A stretch of 64,000 bases of DNA from Eupeodes corollae. Lineage: Eukaryota > Arthropoda > Insecta > Diptera > Syrphidae. The stretch is from assembly GCF_945859685.1 (NCBI RefSeq), contig NC_079148.1, forward strand, positions 39,505,946 to 39,569,945, written 5' to 3'. The position numbers were made by a program, and so were the translations under genes. The notes below the pieces were generated by a model that made no database searches, had not been told where the DNA came from, and worked only from the letters and a program-made list of their open reading frames with translations. Shown in pieces: positions 1 through 11,298 of this stretch. How positions within the stretch are numbered: position 1 is the first letter of the stretch; every line of letters begins with the position of its first letter.

Positions 1-892
1 AATACACCAGAAATTATAGTTTGAATAAGGTCTTTACAGCTGTAATACTGTCTGACTTTTATAACATGAAAATTCACAACAAATGCATTTCCCACAGCGA
101 AAGAAGTGATGGTGTAGTAAATAAGTAGCTTTTCCAACATAGAGATGTTGGATCGAACATTTATCTCGTCTTGTTACCCACAAGATTTGGTTAGAATAAA
201 AACATTTTTTTTCAATTGAGGAAATTTCGTTTCTTATTCTTAGTTTCCATACTATTGAAGAGAACATAAATTTACATCAAAATGGAGGAACCAATGGTAT
301 TTACAATTGTCTTAAAGAAGCTTCTTTTTTAATTATATTCTTATAAAAATTCGGCGAGTTAAACTGCCCTACTTAAAACGTCTGCCTTAAGAATCGAAGA
401 GACAGAAGTTTCTTCTCCAAAATAGGTATACAACCTACGAATTTTACGAGGAATATAAGTTGTTACTGATATTAAATCATCTGATGAAATTTCTTAGACA
501 ATCTTTTAAAAGGTAACCGGAAAATAATGTTTGGAAAGGCTGTAAAACAAAAAAATCTATAATCTATAAGATACATATTTAAGTGATAATCCCGATTTAT
601 AAATATTTTCTTTTCTCTCTTGTAGATTCTTAATCACGAATTTTAATTTTTTTACAACAAAGGAAAATTTCTTTGGAAATAAGTAGAATCTGCAATAATA
701 ATCAAACTAAGCATAAGAGGTTTTCAGTCCATATCGCTTTCTTAAAAATTACCAAAGTTGCGTTATGCGTACTCAAAAAGTTTGAAAAAAAAGTTTTGAA
801 GATTTGTTTGAATATGTGCATAAGCGGATATAAATATTGCCAAACGATCAATACATATTTTGAAAGACATAACTTTTGTTAGTTATATATTA
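1..892. other. AT-rich sequence, no gene recognised
   Basis: No coding region is recognised here. A 77-codon open frame on the minus strand (34-267) is fairly rich in Cys and His but resembles no family I know and has no clear start context. The rest is AT-rich and stop-dense. Confidence 0.5.
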
Positions 893-2090
893 AGGGTGAT
901 TTTTAGCTATTATCTTTTTGGCAACACTATTTTAAACAGCTGACGCACGTTTCGTGTTTTGTTTCACTGTAAAACATTTTCAGTTTGGTTTATAATTTAA
1001 CCATGAATGGTCTTACAAACGAACAACGTTCGCAAATTTTTAAATTTTATTACCAAAATGCGTAATCGCGCGCTTCTTCCGAAAAGTTGTGTTCAGCGTC
1101 GAAGCTCAATTTTTGGCTCAATGGTTACGTAAATAATGTTTGTTTGATTAGGCTTTAATGATCAATATTCTTGATGCAATTAATAAAAAACTAATTCATC
1201 TTCTGTTACCAGACGTTTCGCTGTCTATTTTCCAGCTTCTTCAAGAGATTTTTTCAAATTTATTAGTTTTGAGTTAACTGTACTATTGCTTTTTTGTTGT
1301 TTTGAAAAGTTGAATAAATAAATAAATAACATAATTAAGAAGATAAATAAACGAACAATTTTAAATAATGGAACAAAAACAGAACAAAGTTAAAACTAAT
1401 AAGTAAATAAGCAGAATTGTCGATTTTGGAGGAAATATCAGCCAGAAACCTTGCAAGAGCTACCAATGCATCCAGAAAAAGTCACAGTTTGCTGCGGTTT
1501 ATGGGCTGGTGGCATCATTGGGGCGTACTTCTTTAAAGACGATGCGATTCGTAACGTAACTGTGAATAGTGAACGCTACCGTGAGATAATATCCAACTTT
1601 TTTTGCCAAAAATGCAAGAACTTGACTTGCATGACATGTGGTTTTAACAAGACGGTGCCACATGCCACACAGCACGCTCAACAGTGGACTTATTGAGAGG
1701 TAAGTTCGGTGAACATTTTATTTTTCACGTTCGGGACCGGTCAATTGTGCGCCCATATCGTGCGATCTAACGCCTTTCGACAATTTTTTGTGGGGCTATG
1801 TTAAAGCTCATCTCTATACAGATAAGCCCTCTTCAATTGACGCATTGGAAGACCATATTGAAGCATTTATTCGTAAAATACAGGCCGATATGGTGGGAAA
1901 AGTATGTTAAAATTGCACTAAGCGGATGGACCGTTTGAGGCGCAGTGAAGGTCAACATTTGCATGAAATAATCTTCAAACATTAAATTATATTGACCGTG
2001 CTATCAATTCAAACAAAGATTTCATGCATTTTTCCAAGTTGTAGGTGTTTTTTTTGAAAAACTTTCTTATAGCTTTAAAAAATCACACTT
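893..2090 (+). mobile_element. Relic DD41D mariner (rosa-like), degraded
   Basis: A decayed copy of the DD41D mariner that is complete at 42088-43390. It is bounded by TA dinucleotides (891-892 and 2091-2092). Its ends share the family terminal motif, AGGGTGATTTTT on the left and the complement of AATCACACTT on the right. The coding remnant reads FWLNGYV near 1110-1130 and continues as QELPMHPEKVTVCCGLWAGG from 1451, followed by frameshifted C-terminal sequence ending near 1980. Most of the N-terminal DNA-binding region is deleted and several frames are broken, so it cannot make transposase. A 266 bp insertion splits the catalytic domain. Confidence 0.85.
1137..1402. mobile_element. 266 bp insertion inside the mariner relic, 8 bp target duplication
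   Basis: The mariner coding sequence is interrupted between GYVN and the next codons. The octamer GTAAATAA stands on both sides (1129-1136 and 1403-1410), as expected for a target-site duplication. The insert has no obvious terminal inverted repeats. It carries an (AATA)n stretch near 1312-1330 and no coding sequence. The 8 bp duplication would fit a hAT-type element, but the missing inverted repeats also allow a short retroposon. Class unresolved. Confidence 0.6.
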
Positions 2091-2092
2091 TA

Positions 2093-2659
2093 TATGACAT
2101 TCTTCTTTTTTGAACAGCGTTCAAAAATTAACGTTCAAGAGCTGAAAAATATTGAGAATTCTCAACCTTTTCCGAAAAAAATAAAATTCTCATACAGATA
2201 CTTTTCTCAGGATCTGAAAATTTCAGCCCGCTCACAAAACAAGCTAAATTATTCCTTTTTCTCGTTTATTCATTCGTGAGAGATCAGATAACTAAAATTC
2301 CTTTTAAATTTCGTTCTCTTACTAAAAAGTCTAAAAAGATCGGAAAACAAATCAAAACATAAAGTTATTCAATTGGCAAAAAGATGTCTTTACAAACTAG
2401 AAATAAATATTTAAAACTGGAAAAGGCTTTTTATGAAAATGTTTGGCGTCAGTTTTGATAATTTTGATTTGAGAAGATTTCGTAATGAAAAAATGCTACC
2501 ATTTTAAGTAAAGATTAAGCAACTGGAAGGTGTAGAAGAAAGTAGAAATAGTAAGCAGACTTACTACATCAAGGGTACAACCGTCCCTTAAGCAGGTTTT
2601 CGAAAATACCCCACTTTCATAATTATTAAATCCTTCTTGGCCCTAGAAAACTTTCAGTA
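2093..2659. other. AT-rich spacer, nothing recognised
   Basis: Stop-dense AT-rich sequence between the mariner relic and a LINE 3' fragment. No gene, RNA or repeat structure was recognised. Confidence 0.5.
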
Positions 2660-2877
2660 CATGCCCCGCTCTGGTTCGAAAACTCAAAAATTACCTAGGA
2701 GAATTCTTCTTTAACGATCTAAATCATATCAGCATAATAAGCCTCTCACATTTCGTAAGGGACTCAAACTGGTTCCATTAAGCTTAGGAAGATTCATGTG
2801 GTATCACAATGGGCCATTGAACTGGCCTAAGTGTGTCCGTTTCCATCTTGGACTGTCACTTTAACCTAACCTAACCT
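2660..2877 (+). mobile_element. LINE 3' end fragment with AACCT-type tail
   Basis: This is a 3'-terminal scrap of a non-LTR retrotransposon related to the LINE at 49846-51540. It encodes the last residues of the pol protein (CPALVRKLKNYLGEFFF, later LSHFVRDSNWF). These align with CPALSIRTNNFLGNPFF and the C-terminal residues of the other copy. A short 3' UTR with the shared segment GTGGTATCACAATGG follows, then a tail of AACCT pentamers at about 2861-2877. The reverse transcriptase is absent, so the copy is severely 5'-truncated. Confidence 0.7.
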
Positions 2878-4414
2878 GTATTATTTCAATAGTAAGCTAT
2901 ACGAGTATTATAAGAAAACATGTCTCTGTTATTAATGTAATCTAATTTTCAGTTACACTACAGATCTATCCATCTGTCTTTAGGAGCAAACGTTCAAAAA
3001 AAACAATAAATAACTTTTTACTAGTTAAGATGAAGAGCGATTCGATTGAAAAACCTAAAACAGTATTTGAATACATTTTTACTTTTATTAAAAATCAAAT
3101 AAATAACGGATCTTCTGCAATTACTGCTTGAACCAATTTAATTTTTCAGTTACCAAAATGTTATTTATTTTTTATTTTATTTTCAAAGATTACAAAAATA
3201 ATATTCGTGACGAATTAAAAATTCATTGTGACGTATGTAGGTATCATATAAGTTTAAATTTTTTAAAACTACTAAAATTTGTCCCACAATTCCTGAAAGT
3301 AAAATTTACAATGTTCCAATATTGAACACAAAATTGTATTAACTAACAAGGCCCCACTTCTTTTTAGTTTTCGGGCCCATTAAGTACTAAAACGCCACTG
3401 ATAAACACATGTTCATACATATCACTACATCACCTCTAGTAAATAATTAATAAGTTATCATAGGCCCTCTCCACGTGAAGGGTTATTGATAACCAACAAT
3501 TATTTAAGTTATCATAGTCTCCATGAATTTGATTTACCTACTTAGATGTTGATTATTTAATCAAGTGTGTTTTACATTTTCACGCTAATATATTGTACTG
3601 TTTTCAATTACACCTGAAGCAACAGGTGTTTTGACAAAATATCAACTTTGTCTTTTAAAATAACAGCTAGTTATAGTATCAACAATCTTATCGTATGATT
3701 TTAACATAGACCTTTAGGGCAAATGATAAACTTAAACCTAAAGCGTCTCCACATTGCTAAGCTCCTTTATACATATATTCAATCTAACCAACAGTATTCT
3801 TACGTTTTGATTTCATCAAATTATTGATGCCCAGTCACGATCTCATTGAATAATAAATACAAGTTTAAATTAACCCATCAACCAATTTAAAAACGTTCTA
3901 CATATCACAGCAAAAGTGTTTAATCAAGTTTAATTAATTTAATAAAGATCAAGTAAATTTTGCAGCGGTTTAAGTATTATCAAATTGAGAATCGACCTTA
4001 GAATATAATATATAGCCATAGTTTACAAAGACCGAGAGTAGGTTTTGAACTCCAAAAACAACATAATAAAGGAGGACAACCTCCTCAATCGATTAATACA
4101 AGAAACGTGTAGATATTTAAGAGCAAAATCCTTTTATGAACGAAACGAAGTGGTGGAGCAGAGACTGAAGAAATGAAGTATCTACAACACTGAATACACA
4201 AAGGACGAATTTAGAAATGAATCGATATTTTCTTGTGTAGGTACCTAGTTAAGTAGGTAGGTTACCCATATGTCCCTAAAAATAGAATTCTTTCTTTTTT
4301 TTCAATTTGATGATGGAATCCTAAATTAGTAGAAAAAGAAAATCTCTATTATTAAATTAAACAATAATAAAAATGAAACTTGTATGAAAATAGAAAATAA
4401 AAAGTAAAATTTAC
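2878..4414. other. AT-rich non-coding spacer or intron
   Basis: No exon, RNA gene or complete repeat was recognised. If the first exon at 4415-4498 is real, this stretch is the start of its first intron. An open frame of 65 codons at 3128-3325 is low-complexity and AT-driven. Confidence 0.45.
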
Positions 4415-4498
4415 ATTTCCATCATGTCCGACAAAGAATCCAGGACGATTTGCCTGCCGTAAATCCTGATAGCCACTTTCTAGTTCAGTGTAGGACAT
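4415..4498 (-). CDS. Candidate first coding exon, unknown protein
   Basis: A 28-codon open segment starts at an ATG in good fly context (CAAC before ATG) and ends at a GT donor (AAT|gtaaat) in phase 0. The predicted peptide begins MSYTELESGYQDLRQANRPG and ends FFVGHDGN. Its composition looks like real protein rather than AT noise, and codon use is mixed. No downstream exon was recognised between 1 and 4414, so later exons may lie outside the window. I do not recognise the protein. It could also be a chance open stretch. Confidence 0.4.
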
Positions 4499-5479
4499 GT
4501 TGCAATTTCATATATTTCTGTATTCCTGGTCATTCGTGTAAAAAGACTCTGATTTTATTTCAACTCGAATTCGGATCAAGGATGTAAGGTATTAATTAAT
4601 TAATATGCAAACAAAATGATTGGGAAAAGGGATAAATTGTTATAGTAAATGATAAAATGCGTATTAAGTAGCACATAGGTCGATTTTTCTTTTTGCTTTT
4701 TAAATTCAATTAATTTTCATTGTCCGGGGGTGTGTCTGCTTCCTTTGTTGTTTGATTGTTTTTTTTTTGCTTTCTACTGTGAAAAAGGCAAATTTTGTTA
4801 GGAAATTTACCAAAAAATTAACTAACAATAAGTTTGTTAGTTTTCACTTAAACTGATATACTTTGCACTTTTCCCACACGCGATTTTCATGATCGAAACA
4901 CTCAAACTTTAGGGAAATTTGAATGAAATTTTCATTCTTTGTTTATATGCAATAAAAATTGTTATATAATAAGTGAGTTTTCCTTTTAATAGCCACGCGT
5001 TTGTTTGAGCTAGAGCAACTCAAAGTAGCAAGTTTATTCGCGGCGCTTTGATGTCTGCCTGGTTGATTGCTGATTTGATTTTTAGTTGCGACACTCTGAA
5101 CAAAAATCGCAATGAAAAACTTTTCGATGAAATTTTGTTGAAATCGGGAGCAGCGCATGTCAGAAACAAGGACAGCTGATTAAGAAAACAGCAGTTGTCA
5201 AACGACGGCGCCAAAATTTTCGGCGAATTTTTAACTGTGCAGTCAGATGTTTATTGACGTAGGCGAAATAAATTTTGTTTATAAACAACAACAAATCGAT
5301 ACAAATTGTTTGAGAGTGAACTCTGTGTGCTGCGTTTACATTGGAGAGTTGTTTTGGGTATTGCCAGGTTGGTTTAGCGATTTTCTAGTAGTGACAATTA
5401 ACTGAGTGTTTTTTTAGATGTGTGGTTTTCAAGAAGAGATATAAAGGTTATAACAACCAAAAATCTAGCTTCATTATAA
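4499..5479. other. Possible 5' leader/promoter region of the minus-strand exon
   Basis: No coding sequence was recognised. The stretch 4880-5330 is less AT-biased than its surroundings and could hold a promoter or 5' UTR for the exon at 4415-4498. That is positional inference only; no TATA box or initiator was assigned. Confidence 0.25.
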
Positions 5480-5691
5480 AGACCAAAGTTTGCATATATG
5501 TTTTCAATATGATTTCCGGTAAGTGGTCGCCGCATCTGCTCGAGGCCTACCACTTTTTGCAGTAACTGTGGGCGTACTTCAGTAATAAAGCAAAGAATAT
5601 TCTCTTCCAAGGCGTCAATCGTTTTGAGCTTATCTGCGTAGAAAAGCGACTTATCATAATCCCTCAAAAAATTGTCAAACTTTGAGGCCAC
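5480..5691 (-). mobile_element. Mariner-type transposase C-terminal relic
   Basis: The minus strand encodes a decayed C-terminal segment of a Tc1/mariner-like transposase. FYADKLKTIDALEENI is followed by EVRPQLLQKVVG and a degenerate MRR..GNHIENI tail. This matches the region after the third catalytic Asp in insect mariner-like transposases (compare VYTNKPATIPALEDNI in the 42192-43277 protein). The preceding FDNFLRDYDKS is probably a corrupted LDYFLWGYVKS. No terminal repeats were identified and the catalytic domain is missing. It differs enough from the DD41D copies to be a separate lineage. Confidence 0.65.
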
Positions 5692-5905
5692 GTCTGCCAG
5701 AGACCCACGGAACTGGGAGAATATGTCAGCCGAATATTGAACGCAGCATCCGATGCTTCACGTGAACTTATTATCTTGCTAAGAAATTTTGCACGATTTG
5801 CTAACGTCTATTCCCTATGAAACTGCAAACTAACCTGAACAAAAATCAAGTGACAGCTGCCACACGTCTCAAAAATAATGTTATGAAAGGTTTTCCAATA
5901 AGAGG

Positions 5906-7822
5906 CATTTTTTTATAATAACACACTCAAGGGTATATTACTACCCATATTATGCAGAGGCACAGTGTGAGCACTAGGAAAAGGAGAAAGGGTTTAAAAG
6001 GAGATGTCGGTGCACATTGGTTTTGAATTCCTGAATATTGCAATGACTAGGAAAGACAGAGTGTGGTAATGCATTAAACATTCGCGTAGTACGGCTAAAG
6101 AACAAATCTCTGCATTTGACAGTACGGCCGAAGTTGGGTTCGAGGGTATACTGATGAGCATTCCTAGAAGCGCGAGTATTACGGTTGAACTGTTTAAGGG
6201 GAGGAATGCAACTGGCTATTTCACTGGAGCATAGGCCGTTAAAATAACGGTAAAAAAAGGGTCAGATAAGAGACCTTACGACGATGTTCAAGCTTAGTAA
6301 ATGAGCTTATGATGGTATTATCATCTATCAATTTAAATGTTCTACGTTCAATACTATCCAAGAGGCTTAAGTAAGTTGCAGGAGCACCAGCCCAGAGATG
6401 GGAGTTATACTCAAGCTTTGGACGTATGTAAGTCTTGTAGATAACAGCCAGATCAGAAGGGGTGAAATATTTCTTGCATCACCTAAGGAAACCCAAATAC
6501 CTTGCGGCATTTTTGGCGACATCGCGTATGTGATCATCCCACAAGAGGTGGTTGGTGACACACATACCGAGAATATCGAGATGTTCAGTTTCCTCGATGC
6601 AAGTGCCATCCATGGATAATGGCAATGGGGGTATATCTCGCTTTAACGCATTGCGTTTTTATTAATATTAGTTTATCTTTATTAATTGTTTAAAAGAAAA
6701 AGATGGAGTGTACAAAAGTAAAGTAAGTATATCAAACAGGAAATTCGTTGTAATACAAAAAGCAAAAGGTAGTTCAGAAGTTAGTCATACAATAAAAACT
6801 CAGCAGAGGGGGTTAACTTTAAATTGATATGTGTACATTATAATTTAACATTTAGATGTGCGTATTATTATTATTACAACAGTTTTCGAAGCATTAAATT
6901 CGGTTTTTTAATCCCCATTGAACAATACTGTTTAGGTCGGAATTTAACGAGCTTATTATATTTTGTCGTTGCAGTTCCACATCCGAAGAAGAGGGATGTG
7001 AGTCTGAAAATGAATATGAAAAGCTAAGAGTACTATCGTCAGCGAAACAATGTATTGGATTAGAAGTTGCAGACGGGAGATCATTAGAAAAAATGAGAAA
7101 GAGTGTTGGAGATAGAACAGAGCCCTGAGGCACACCAACATTTATTTCATGGTTTTCAGACTTAAGTCCATACAATACTACTTTTATTGAACGATCCGAA
7201 AGGTAATTACTAATCCAATGAAGGAGGGATTCATGAAAACCAAAATCACACATTTTCGATAAGAGAGCCTGAATCCAAACCCTATCAAATGCTTTTGAAA
7301 TATCTAGTGCAATAATCTTACTTTCTCCAAAACGATGTCAAGATTTGCTCCACTGTTCGGTGAGATGAACCATGAGATCACCAGAGGACCTATTGCTACG
7401 AAAGCCGTATGTCATTAAGAAGCTTTCGATCTTTCTTGAGCTGATCATTAATCAGCGTTTCCATGACCTTGGAAAGAAGGGACGTAAGTGCAATCGGTCG
7501 GTAGTTAGAGGGTGAGGAAGATTCGCCTTTTTTGGGAATAGGCTGGACAAATGCCGGTTTTGCCAGCGTTGAAGAACACCTCTTCAGAACAATAGCGGGG
7601 ATACCATCCGGACCAGCGGATTTATGTGTGTTTAGATCTCTTAGGACTCTTGCCACAGTTTGAGTGCGAAAAAAGATTGGTCCCATAGAATCACTAACTC
7701 GCTCAAGTACAGACGGAGTCATAACACTCACTAGCAGCGTAGAATTGGCCGTGAACTGCCTAGCAAGGAGATTAGCTTACTCTAAAGAGCTAACAAAAGG
7801 AGTGTCATTGACATATTTTATA
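5906..7822 (-). mobile_element. I/Jockey-group LINE copy A, 5'-truncated and broken
   Basis: A reverse-oriented copy of the LINE family also present at 29935-31050 and 31053-33785. From the 5' side it encodes the EN-RT linker (VMTPSVLERV), RT motifs with YRPIALTSLLSK, GVPQGSVLSPTLF and the catalytic FADD box near 7050, then the C-terminal region down to a 3' UTR and short A-tail near 5906-5917. It is truncated at the 5' side after VNDTPF near 7822 and lacks ORF1 and the endonuclease. A block of about 20 codons before AFVQPIPKKGE is deleted, several frames are shifted, and a 222 bp segment is inserted at 6660-6881. It cannot move by itself. Confidence 0.85.
6660..6881. mobile_element. 222 bp insertion in LINE copy A with GTTTT duplication
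   Basis: The LINE coding sequence breaks between the codons for ...ASKT and TQC. The inserted AT-rich block has no counterpart in LINE copy C. GTTTT occurs at both edges (6655-6659 and 6882-6886), consistent with a short target duplication. The insert ends in an ATT-rich run and has no recognisable gene. Confidence 0.5.
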
Positions 7823-8059
7823 TGCAGCACCATATTCTTAGTTTTCAATACGTACATTGGTCTTCGATAACTTGACAATTTTCATCTTAAATTTCTTCAA
7901 TCGATTGTGGATTCACGTGACTCCATAGATCACATTCTCGAGCTTCAAAAATCTTAAAAGTTTAGACCTAGGCACATAAGACTTTATGTATAATAATGGT
8001 CTAGTGTAACTGAAATGCCTTATTTCAAAGATCAATATTACGGGCTAAAGCAGCAATAT

Positions 8060-8353
8060 TTTCAGTTGTTCTTCAGTGAAGAGCACGATAGAATAAAATT
8101 CTTCACTTCATTACGTTTTACGTAGAAGGGTTTCTTGTCAAATTGGTAAAGGAATAAGTTATATTTATTAAAATACAAAATACAAGTCGAGATCGACTTG
8201 TAGCTTGTCTGAGAAGTTTTTTGTAGACAATTATGTTTTAGTAGTTAAAGTAGAGGTTGGTTAAGTAAAGGTCCGAATTGTTGTTGGCTTGGTCAATATG
8301 TACGTTTAAAAAAAGCAGTTGTTTGATAAGTCCCTTATGTTCTCTGAACCTGT
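8060..8353 (-). mobile_element. MITE family Z, partial copy 3
   Basis: The right end carries the family terminus AAGTCCCTTATGT..TGAACCTG. The reverse complement shares the order of internal blocks seen in the Cp110 intron copies (ACGTACAT.TTGACCAAG, then CTTATTCCTTTACCAATTTGAC). Homology fades near 8100, so the other terminus appears lost. No coding content. Confidence 0.6.
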
Positions 8354-9371
8354 CCATTTTTAACCCCAAAACTTAACATATGCTTGGAAAGATAGAAAAG
8401 AAGAATGTATTATTAATTATCCAGTTTTCCTAACGAAAGGTTAATGTCCTCAAATAGTTCGTGCAGAATTTTTAAAGTAGAATGATGCACCGGATTTCAT
8501 TTTTTTTAATCAGACCAAAAAGAGTTAGTAATAATAAATCTAGGTAAAGACATTCCGTTTTCAGGTGGCCAACGTTATTTTCAAAAAACATGAAACGATA
8601 AGTCATTCTTTTCGGTTGAATTTTCCAGGGTTTGGTCTCATGAAAATTGACTAGAATCGTCCCAAATTCGATAATTTGGTTTATGAGCGGACACATTCAT
8701 CCAGAACCAATCTCTTTCGCTGAAGATGGTTTACCTTCAGCCCCCAAGTCCCGACGTAAAATTCACAAAGTTTTAGTCCATAAGACGGTCAAATTCTTGT
8801 AAAACACTCAAAATCGACTGCTTTATATTAACTTGCAGATCGAGCGGAGCAGATCTTGCGTTTTATTTATGTATGGTTATGGGTTGATCGTTTAATGAAC
8901 ATGAAAACTTAAATGTATCCCACAAGCTTTTAAAAGTCATCTCGATAGGACGAGAAGTGGGCAATTCACTCGGAATGTTTCCCGGAACTAAACAAGGTGG
9001 TGTTAAAAAATGATATCCGATAACGAAAAAAAATGCTCAATAAAATGTCAGGCAATTTGACTGATGAAGTCTAAACGCATGCGAATGCGTTTAATCTCAT
9101 GTTGGATAGGCTATTCTGGATAGGTGGTCCAAAATTATTGTTAATCAAAGTTTTCCATGGTAAATTTTAAATTTTCACCTAATTTTTACTAGAAATTATA
9201 ATTTGAAATAAATTTTCGAGTTCCTTCATTTTCAACATTAACACAAAGTTATCCGGGTACCCTATCTATCTGAGATTGAACGCTGCCTTTTTCTCCCATA
9301 TTGGCACTTTAGATGTGTCCCAAAATAAATCATATACCCATAGCGGTCGAAGGGGACCATTACACGATTTG
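8354..9371. other. Spacer, nothing recognised
   Basis: No coding region, RNA gene or paired terminal repeat was recognised. Open frames here are short and low-complexity. Confidence 0.5.
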
Positions 9372-10990
9372 TAATTGTAATTGTAATTTATTTATTAGTT
9401 TAACAAACTCTTAATTCTAATTTACAATTCAGTCTTTAAATTAAGTTATTATAAAGAAGATAGGAAATTTTTGATTTAAATACATTCAATATAGATATTA
9501 TTTTCACATTACTAGGGAGCATATTGAAAAGTTGAAGACCTTTATAGTAGGTTGTTTTTATATATATATATTTATTTTTAATTTGTTCTTGCACAACCAA
9601 TTGTTCGCACCATTCATATCAAGCTGCATATTCTCCTCACAGAACTCTAAGTTGCGACCACATATATAAATAAGAGTATCATCGGCAAATAAACATACTT
9701 TTGAACATGTTAAACATCTTCCAAAATCATTAATATACAACAAAAATAATAAAACTCCAAGTTCCGCTCTCTGGGGTACACCAATAGTCACTTTTTGGGT
9801 ACTGAAGGTAATATCATTAATCTTAACATCATAGAGGAAATATATTAATATTAATATTATAATATTATTATTATATATTATAATATATTTCCTCTATGCT
9901 TAACATTTTGAGTTCTGTCAGTTAAATAACTTTTAAACCAATTCATCTCATTTCCACGAATACCATATTTGTATAATTTTCTCAAAAGTATCTCCCTATC
10001 AATGGTTTCAAACGCACGTTTGAGGTCCAAGAAAACAGCCAGAACAGTGTTACGTTTTTCCTTTTCCTTTTTCCACTCATTAATGATCCAGCATATGGAG
10101 GTTTCACACGAATGACCACGCCTAAATCCTGATTGCTCTTCACATAAAAGTTTATTATTTTCAATAAAATTTGTAAGTTGGACACAAACTATGTGTTCCA
10201 ATACCTTTTTGTAGGTCGGTAGCATATTTATTGGTCTCCATTCTTCAGTTGTTTTAGCATTTTTGACTTTTTCAACAGGAATGATATCAGCATTCTTCCA
10301 ACTCTCTGGGAACTCTCCATGGTATAAAGACAAATTTATTATTTGAAGCAGTGATGGAAGAATCACATCACTAAAATCTAATAAAATCTTGCAGTTCAAA
10401 CCTGACCAATCATTTTTCTTATTCATTTGTTTTACTGCTTCTATAAGATCATTAAAATTGATTTGATTAAACTGGAATATGTCTTCATAGATTGGGATTT
10501 CATCCGAATAAGTTAGTTTGGGAATACTTTCGCTAATGTTTACATACTATCAATAAAATATTGGTTCAACGAGTTGGCTTTATCAATATCAGTTTTTATT
10601 TGAAATCCATTTATCTCTAGGTCATTGACGACACTTTTTTCTTCTTTAAGAATATACCTCTTCAAAGATTTCCAGAGACCTTTCTGATCACCTGCTTTTT
10701 CACTTATTTTCGCTTCTATATACTCATTTTTTGTTTTTTTACATTGAGTTTTATAATAATTTCTAGCAATTTTATAATTGTTCCAACCATTTAGTAAGTT
10801 TGTATACAAAGCTTTGTTATATAAAATAACTTTATTATGTTTTAGATTAATTAATTCATTATTAAACCACTCGATATATGATCCTTTTAATTCACTAAAA
10901 CACCCATTAAAAGATACCAAGGAATCTTTACTGAATGAAAAACCTTATTTAGAATTTCTATAAACAAAATTTTATTAAAATTGTTCGTAT
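9372..10990 (-). mobile_element. Non-LTR retrotransposon (LINE) D, 5'-truncated
   Basis: The minus strand encodes a reverse transcriptase in pieces. A linker region lies at 10540-10920. RT motifs follow at 9878-10426 with PESWKNADIIPVEK, EQSGFRRGHSCETS and VFLDLKRAFETID. The catalytic block lies at 9558-9791 with GVPQRAELGVLLFLLYINDF and the box CLFADDTLIY. Endonuclease and ORF1 are missing. The 3' end has an (AATTAC)n-type tail at about 9372-9392. One frameshift lies near 10430-10540. The RT is also interrupted by a 69 bp palindrome at 9830-9898. The clade is uncertain: CR1/L2-like or Jockey-like. Confidence 0.8.
9830..9898. mobile_element. 69 bp palindromic MITE with 8 bp target duplication
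   Basis: The 18 bp arm CATAGAGGAAATATATTA (9830-9847) is matched exactly in inverted orientation at 9881-9898 around a 33 bp AT-only loop. CTTAACAT lies directly outside both arms (9822-9829 and 9899-9906). Removing the element plus one octamer (77 bp) puts the two flanking RT open frames in the same frame, so this is a true insertion into LINE D. An 8 bp duplication and termini starting with CA fit hAT or P superfamily elements. Confidence 0.85.
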
Positions 10991-11298
10991 AAATTCAACG
11001 CTCAAAATCTTAAATTTTTGTACTATGGTTTCTTTTTTCAATATCTGAACAATCTTATGTAAACTCTTAAATAGTTTTATTCTAAAAATGAAAAATGAGA
11101 TAATTGTCCTTCTCTTGGTTTTTTGATGCAGAACTTTATAACCTAAATATTGTGTGTATCAAAAGACAGAAAACAACAAACAAATAAAATTAATTTCTTT
11201 ACAAAATAGAAGAAAATGCGCAAACTGTATAAAGTCATAAACAAACTTAATATAAAATGTCCATATAAATAAACTTACAAATCTAATTCGATGTGATT
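10991..11298. other. DNA2 3' flank
   Basis: AT-rich sequence downstream of the DNA2 stop codon on the minus strand. It should contain the DNA2 3' UTR. No other feature was recognised. Confidence 0.4.
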
